Source: Thiobacillus sp. UBA6918 (lineage in GTDB: Bacteria > Pseudomonadota > Gammaproteobacteria > Burkholderiales > Thiobacillaceae). From it: a DNA stretch of 10,699 bases. The position numbers and the translations under genes are program-made. Below, one piece after another: positions 6,827 through 10,699 of the stretch. The stretch covers positions 9,131-19,829 of the forward strand of contig DKAU01000121.1 in assembly GCA_002450925.1 (NCBI GenBank), in the 5' to 3' direction. The stretch's first letter is position 1, and every line of letters starts with the position of its first letter. Under the pieces are notes generated by a model. That model saw only the letters and a list, made by a program, of their open reading frames with translations. It was not told where the DNA came from and ran no database searches.

Positions 6827-7717
6827 TTACTCGATACCGAGCGACTTCAGCATGCGCACATCATCCGCCCAGCCGCCTTTGACCTTGACCCAGACTTCGA
6901 GATAGACCTTGGCATCAAAAGCCTTTTCCATGTCCAGCCGTGCCTGGGTGGATATGGTTTTGAGTTTCTCTCCACCCTTGCCGATGACAATGGCCTTCTG
7001 GCTGTCGCGGTCAACTAATATCGTCGCATAGATGCGGCGCAGATTGCCTTCTTCTTCAAACTTGTCGATGACGACGGCGGTGGCATAAGGAATTTCATCA
7101 CCGCACAGGCGGAATAGTTTTTCGCGCACAAGTTCGGAGGCGAGCACGCGCTCGGTCTGATCGGTAACGTCATCCTCGCCATAAAGCGCCTCGCCTTCCG
7201 GCAGATGCTTGGCCAGTGTTTTGGTCAGTTCTTCCAGACCGGTGCCATGCTTGGCCGAAACCGGCACGATTTCATTAAAAGCGTGTTCCGCCGCCACCTT
7301 CTGCAAGTATTCCATCATGGCGGCGCGGTCCTTGAGTTCGTCCTGCTTGTTGACCACCAGCAAAACTGGCCTGTCATCCGGCAACAGCTTCATGACTTGT
7401 TTGTCGCCAGCGTTGAGGCGACCGGCTTCCACCAGCATGAGCACAGCGTCAACATCTGACAGGGTTTGTCTGACGCTGCGGTTAAGTGCCGTATTGAGTC
7501 GGCCGCCGTGGCGCATCTGGAACCCAGGGGTGTCGACGAACACGAATTGCACGTCTGGCTCGGTACGTATGCCCAAAACCCGGTGACGTGTGGTTTGCGC
7601 CTTGCGCGAAGTGATGCTGACTTTCTGGCCAACCAGTTTGTTGAGTAGTGTGGATTTCCCTACATTGGGCCGGCCAACGATGGCAACAAATCCGGCGCGG
7701 TGAGACTTGCTATTCAC
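6827..7717 (-). CDS. era: GTPase Era (ribosome assembly)
   Basis: Era is an essential GTPase that binds the 3' end of 16S rRNA and helps mature the 30S subunit, at the inner face of the membrane and in the cytoplasm. The reading is 296 residues. The G motifs are complete: G1 GRPNVGKS (15-22), the switch I region with QTTRHRVLG (41-49), G3 DTPG (62-65), G4 NKQD (123-126) and G5 SAK (154-156). The C-terminal KH domain carries VIGKGGEKLK (244-253). The start codon is GTG at 7717; no better start lies before the G1 motif. AGGTGG nine bases upstream, inside rnc, can serve as the ribosome binding site. It overlaps the rnc end by eight bases (GTGAATAG). rnc-era-recO is a classical operon order and links rRNA cleavage to 30S assembly. 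Confidence 0.98.
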   Translation of the reverse strand: MNSKSHRAGFVAIVGRPNVGKSTLLNKLVGQKVSITSRKAQTTRHRVLGIRTEPDVQFVFVDTPGFQMRHGGRLNTALNRSVRQTLSDVDAVLMLVEAGRLNAGDKQVMKLLPDDRPVLLVVNKQDELKDRAAMMEYLQKVAAEHAFNEIVPVSAKHGTGLEELTKTLAKHLPEGEALYGEDDVTDQTERVLASELVREKLFRLCGDEIPYATAVVIDKFEEEGNLRRIYATILVDRDSQKAIVIGKGGEKLKTISTQARLDMEKAFDAKVYLEVWVKVKGGWADDVRMLKSLGIE

Positions 7718-8393
7718 TTAAACCGCCCACCTGTTTGAGGACGGCAAGCGCGGCTTCCTGTTCGGCGGCGCGGCGGCTTTTGCCCTCCCCCTTTGTGGTT
7801 ATCCCCAAGGCAGGTATCTGGCAACTGACCACAAATATCTGGTCATGCGCCTCGCCCCTGGTGGCCGCTAACAAATAGTCCGGCAGCGGGTGGCGCTTGG
7901 CCTGGAGCCATTCCTGCAGTTGCGTTTTGGCATCCTTGCCTGAAGCCTTCGGGTCGATCGCCTCGATCGCCGGTTCATAGAGGCGCAGCACCATGGCACG
8001 TGCCGCCTCAAAGCCAGCGTCCAGAAACACCGCGCCAATGATGGATTCCATCGCATCCGCCAAAATCGAAGGGCGACGGAAGCCGCCACTTTTCAGTTCC
8101 CCTTCACCCAGAAGCAAATATTCGCCAAGCCTCAGGTGTACGGCAATATCGGCCAAGGTTTCCTGCTTGACCAGATTGGCGCGCAATCTGGAAAGCGTGC
8201 CCTCAGGAAGGTTTGGGAATTTATCGTAAAGCGCACGGGCTACGACGCAGTTCAGAACCGAGTCGCCGAGAAACTCGAGACGTTCGTTGTGCTGAGCGCT
8301 GAAACTGCGATGTGTGACGGCCTGCTGGAGCAGGCTCTCCTCTCGGAAAGCATGACCCAAACTTTTTGCCAGAATGGAAAGCGATTTACTCAA
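7710..8393 (-). CDS. rnc: Ribonuclease III
   Basis: RNase III cuts double-stranded RNA, including the stems flanking 16S and 23S rRNA in the primary transcript. The reading is 227 residues, near the family length. The signature NERLEFLGDSVL (36-47) carries Glu40 and Asp44, and LADAMESIIGAVFLDAG (111-127) carries Asp113 and Glu116, so all four metal-binding catalytic residues are present. The C-terminal dsRNA-binding domain runs from about KTQLQEWLQ (156) to the GKSRRAAEQEAALAVLK stretch (204-220). The start is TTG 8393. The frame has a TAG stop four codons upstream and no ATG or GTG before the first helix, so TTG is the only start giving a normal N terminus. No strong ribosome binding site is seen. 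It overlaps the DUF4845 gene by eight bases (TTGAGTAA), which suggests expression by coupling. Confidence 0.97.
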   Translation of the reverse strand: MSKSLSILAKSLGHAFREESLLQQAVTHRSFSAQHNERLEFLGDSVLNCVVARALYDKFPNLPEGTLSRLRANLVKQETLADIAVHLRLGEYLLLGEGELKSGGFRRPSILADAMESIIGAVFLDAGFEAARAMVLRLYEPAIEAIDPKASGKDAKTQLQEWLQAKRHPLPDYLLAATRGEAHDQIFVVSCQIPALGITTKGEGKSRRAAEQEAALAVLKQVGGLSE

Positions 8394-8781
8394 GCTGCTT
8401 CGCTATTTTGCTTTCTCTGCTATCAGAAGAAGCAGAAAAATCGGCCAATAGGCTAACGTTACCCACCAGTTCTGTCCGAAAAGTGTATTCAACCGAAATT
8501 ATAGTCTGCCCTCTCTCGCGATTGATCAAAAGATCTGAGGACTTAATTGAGGTGATATTGTCGATATCTGCACGCTTATCAAACCGCTCACGAATTTCAG
8601 CATTGCTCATCCCCTTGGAACCCACCTCGCTTCCAAGGTCTTTTAGAATCTTCCGGACTTCCAGAAACTCTGTATACGCGGGGATAAGCTTCATGGCAAC
8701 CAAGGCAGCAAAAACCACGATGATGGCCACAAATAACATTCCAATCATTGTCATGCCGTTCTGTTGTTTCCTATTCACCAT
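8386..8781 (-). CDS. DUF4845 family small membrane protein with prepilin-like N terminus
   Basis: This is a protein of unknown function, 131 residues, of the type usually found between lepB and rnc in beta- and gammaproteobacteria. The N terminus reads a short basic/polar leader ending in Gly9, then MTMIGML, then a hydrophobic helix to about residue 30. This resembles a type IV prepilin or pseudopilin leader, but position +5 after the Gly is Gly14 instead of the usual Glu. After KLIPAYTEFLEVRKIL (31-46) follows a soluble, presumably periplasmic part with charged and beta-strand-like segments (to about 115) and a polar Ser/Lys tail. AGGAGG lies right before ATG 8781 and overlaps the lepB stop. 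The stretch looks visibly more A+T-rich than its neighbours. Family membership is inferred from sequence pattern and position. Confidence 0.88.
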   Translation of the reverse strand: MVNRKQQNGMTMIGMLFVAIIVVFAALVAMKLIPAYTEFLEVRKILKDLGSEVGSKGMSNAEIRERFDKRADIDNITSIKSSDLLINRERGQTIISVEYTFRTELVGNVSLLADFSASSDSRESKIAKQLE

Positions 8782-8785
8782 CTTC

Positions 8786-8791
8786 CCTCCT
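8786..8791 (-). promoter_or_regulatory. Strong ribosome binding site of the DUF4845 gene, overlapping the lepB stop
   Basis: On the minus strand the lepB TGA runs directly into GAGGGAAG and ATG 8781. Together they give a perfect AGGAGG four bases before the start, sharing its first base with the lepB stop codon. It is the best ribosome binding site in the minus-strand unit, and contrasts with the weak starts of the next two genes. Confidence 0.7.
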
Positions 8792-9663
8792 CAATTTATG
8801 GCCGTGCCTATTCGCTTGAAGTCCCCAAAGTTCATCCAGATGAAGAACGCCTTGCCGACTATATTACCCTCCGGTACAAACCCCCAGTAGCGACTGTCAT
8901 TGCTGCCGTCCCGGTTGTCACCCATCATGAAAAAGTGCCCTTGCGGAACGCGGCAAGAAAACCCGCTCTCATTGTAGGTGCAGTTTTCCTGCAAAGGGAA
9001 GGTCCTGACCTGTTCCTCGACAAAACCTGGAATACCCGGAATCACCATGGCGGAATGATCATGATTACCCAGTTTTTCCTTGAACACGATGCCGGTAACG
9101 AAGTTAAGCCCGCCCGTTTCAAAGGTAAACGTGCCGTTTTCCCGATAGTTCAAGGGCTGTCCGTTGATGGTCAGCCGCTTGTTGCGGTATTCAATCATGT
9201 CTCCGGGAATACCGACGATGCGCTTGATGTAATCGACAGAGGGGTCTGCCGGGAAGTGAAACACCATGACTTCTCCGCGCTGGGGGTCGTTGATATTAAT
9301 TATCTTCTTGTCGACGACTGGCAGGCGAATGCCGTAGGTGAACTTGTTGACGAGAATGAAATCTCCTGCAAGCAGAGTGGGCATCATGGAGCCTGAAGGA
9401 ATACGGAAGGGCTCGATAACGAAGGAACGCAACACAAATACCAGCAGGATCACAGGGAACAGGCTGGCTGAATACTCCACGCCCGTGCTTCGTTCCTCAC
9501 CTTCGCCTCGTCTTTTGGAGAATACCAATTTGTCCAGCGTCCAGATAATGCCGGTAACAAACGTGGCCAGCAGCAGCAGAAGCGGCAAGCCGATAACCCC
9601 TTTGAAGACCAGCGCGCCTCCGGCCACAAGCAAGATGATAAGAATGATCGCCAGCGCATCCAT
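8791..9663 (-). CDS. lepB: Signal peptidase I
   Basis: LepB removes signal peptides from exported proteins at the outer face of the inner membrane, after Sec or Tat transport. The reading is 290 residues. Two N-terminal hydrophobic regions are visible (about 4-42 and 66-82), separated by a charged cytoplasmic loop (SKRRGEGEERS, 49-59). The catalytic serine is Ser92 in IPSGSMMPTLLAGD (box B) and the general base is Lys147 in VDYIKRIVGIPGD (box D). Box E is GDNRDGSNDSRYWGFVP (248-264). Two cysteines (228 and 237) just before PQGHFFMMGDN could form a periplasmic disulfide. GGGGAG in the last lepA codons (9671-9676) serves as ribosome binding site, and one base separates it from the lepA stop. 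Its co-occurrence with secDF in the same window is thematically fitting, but the two are on opposite strands. Confidence 0.98.
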   Translation of the reverse strand: MDALAIILIILLVAGGALVFKGVIGLPLLLLLATFVTGIIWTLDKLVFSKRRGEGEERSTGVEYSASLFPVILLVFVLRSFVIEPFRIPSGSMMPTLLAGDFILVNKFTYGIRLPVVDKKIININDPQRGEVMVFHFPADPSVDYIKRIVGIPGDMIEYRNKRLTINGQPLNYRENGTFTFETGGLNFVTGIVFKEKLGNHDHSAMVIPGIPGFVEEQVRTFPLQENCTYNESGFSCRVPQGHFFMMGDNRDGSNDSRYWGFVPEGNIVGKAFFIWMNFGDFKRIGTAIN

Positions 9664-9664
9664 C

Positions 9665-10699
9665 TTATTTCTCCCCTACCTGCAGGATGGCGAGGAAGGC
9701 CTCCTGTGGAATTTCAACATTGCCCACCTGCTTCATGCGTTTTTTGCCCTCTTTCTGCTTTTCCAGCAACTTCTTCTTGCGGGTAATGTCGCCACCGTAG
9801 CATTTTGCCAGCACATTCTTGCGCAAAGCTTTCACATTCTCACGCGCGATGATGTTAGCGCCAATGGCTGCCTGTACTGCGACGTCAAACATCTGGCGCG
9901 GAATCAGCTCGCGCATTTTTGACGCCAGTTCACGTCCCCGATAAACACTGGAGGCGCGATGCACAATCAGTGACAGTGCATCCACTTTTTCCGCATTGAC
10001 CAGGATGTCCAGTTTGACGAGGTCGGCCGAGCGAAATTCCTTGAATTCATAATCCAGCGAGGCATAGCCGCGGCTGGTGGATTTGAGTTTATCAAAGAAG
10101 TCCATGACGACTTCGTTCATCGGCATGTCGTAGGCCAGCATGACCTGACGGCCGTGATACTGCATGTTGGTCTGCACGCCGCGCTTTTGGTTGCACAGGG
10201 TGATGACATTGCCTACGTATTCATCCGGTACAAAAATCGTCGCCGCGATAATCGGCTCGCGAATTTCTTCGATCTTCGACAAATCCGGCAGCTTGGACGG
10301 GTTCTCCACATTGAGGATAGTGCCGTCACGCATCAATACTTCGTACACCACCGTTGGCGCAGTGGTGATCAGATTCATGTCATATTCGCGTTCCAGCCTT
10401 TCCTGCACGATATCCATGTGCAGCAGGCCGAGGAACCCGCAGCGAAAACCAAAGCCAAGCGCCTGGGAAACTTCCGGCTCGAATTGCAGGGCCGCGTCAT
10501 TAAGTTGCAACTTGGTCAGTGCGTCACGCAGGGCTTCGAAGTCATGCGATTCGACCGGATACAGCCCGGCAAACACCTGCGACTGTACCTTCTTGAAACC
10601 GGGTAGAGGTTCGGCGGCAGCTCGGTCGGCAAGGGTAACCGTGTCGCCCACCTGCGCGGCTTTCAATTCCTTGATGCCCGCGATGATAAAGCCCACCTC
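9665..10699 (-). CDS. lepA: Elongation factor 4 (LepA), C-terminal part (5' end outside window)
   Basis: LepA is a translational GTPase that acts on ribosomes, with proposed roles in back-translocation and 30S biogenesis. The frame runs to the window edge (EVGFIIAGIK...), so the GTG at 10696 is an internal valine codon, not a start. About 344 residues are present out of roughly 600; the GTP-binding domain is missing. Visible are the end of the second domain, the EF-G-like domains with ALGFGFRCGFLGLLHMDIVQ, then REYDMNLITTAPTVVYEV and KRGVQTNMQYHG. The LepA-specific C-terminal domain follows, ending LRKNVLAKCYGGDITRKKKL and the QKEGKKRMKQVG...PQEAFLAIL tail. These residues distinguish it from EF-G. 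It is the first visible gene of the minus-strand unit; lepA-lepB adjacency is widely conserved. The promoter must lie beyond 10699. Confidence 0.98.
   Translation of the reverse strand, partial: EVGFIIAGIKELKAAQVGDTVTLADRAAAEPLPGFKKVQSQVFAGLYPVESHDFEALRDALTKLQLNDAALQFEPEVSQALGFGFRCGFLGLLHMDIVQERLEREYDMNLITTAPTVVYEVLMRDGTILNVENPSKLPDLSKIEEIREPIIAATIFVPDEYVGNVITLCNQKRGVQTNMQYHGRQVMLAYDMPMNEVVMDFFDKLKSTSRGYASLDYEFKEFRSADLVKLDILVNAEKVDALSLIVHRASSVYRGRELASKMRELIPRQMFDVAVQAAIGANIIARENVKALRKNVLAKCYGGDITRKKKLLEKQKEGKKRMKQVGNVEIPQEAFLAILQVGEK
9671..9676 (-). promoter_or_regulatory. Ribosome binding site of lepB within the lepA 3' end
   Basis: GGGGAG, part of the final Gly-Glu-Lys codons of lepA, lies seven bases before ATG 9663. 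It confirms the lepB start and means lepA-terminating ribosomes cover the site, which suggests coupled translation. Confidence 0.6.

Noticed and set aside
8366..8890. 174-residue open frame on the plus strand
   Set aside because: It is antisense to the DUF4845 gene and the ends of rnc and lepB. Its hydrophobic stretch is the reverse-strand reading of the DUF4845 membrane helix.
8764..9396. 210-residue open frame on the plus strand
   Set aside because: It is antisense to lepB, whose catalytic boxes are all intact. It has no family features of its own.
10694..10696. GTG as start of a 343-residue LepA
   Set aside because: The frame stays open to the window edge with Glu before it, and the residues align to the middle of LepA, so the gene is simply cut by the window.

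Overview
The window looks like ordinary chromosomal housekeeping DNA from a betaproteobacterium. This rests on two gene orders, tgt-yajC-secD-secF and lepA-lepB-DUF4845-rnc-era-recO-pdxJ, and on protein features such as a SecD start of the MNRFPLWKYLL type and a RecO without zinc cysteines. An order such as Nitrosomonadales is a guess that the sequence alone cannot settle. I see no mobile element, CRISPR array, tRNA, rRNA or phage gene.

Left half, plus strand. Bases 1-457 hold the 3' end of tgt (queuosine tRNA modification). It is followed by yajC, secD and secF, the accessory membrane complex of the Sec translocon. A hairpin with a short U-run lies between yajC and secD. Next come three less understood genes: a DedA-family membrane protein, a small YchJ-like SEC-C protein and a YqhA (UPF0114) membrane protein. 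The dedA/ychJ junction is the most unusual spot. The genes overlap, ychJ has only a GTG start without a clear ribosome binding site, and an A AAA AAG heptamer in the correct phase would let a -1 frameshift fuse the two proteins.

Right half, minus strand, read from 10699 down to 5335. It starts with lepA (partial; its 5' end is outside the window), then lepB, a small DUF4845 protein, rnc, era, recO and pdxJ. The genes are almost gapless: 1 nt, 9 nt, an 8-nt overlap, another 8-nt overlap, 35 nt and a 4-nt overlap. This strongly suggests one co-transcribed and translationally coupled unit. It covers translation (LepA), protein export (LepB), RNA processing and ribosome assembly (RNase III, Era), recombination repair (RecO) and pyridoxal phosphate synthesis (PdxJ).

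The two units converge at 5335-5338, where one CTAG is the stop codon region of both yqhA and pdxJ. It sits in the loop of a hairpin that has a U-run only for the minus-strand transcript, so the terminator of the lepA-pdxJ unit lies inside the last codons of yqhA.

No gap between genes exceeds about 70 bases, and I found no convincing promoter. Those of both main units probably lie outside the window. I found no new multi-gene system; the points worth checking are the possible frameshift fusion, the shared stop/terminator, the weak-start overlaps in front of rnc and era, and the pilin-like DUF4845 protein.
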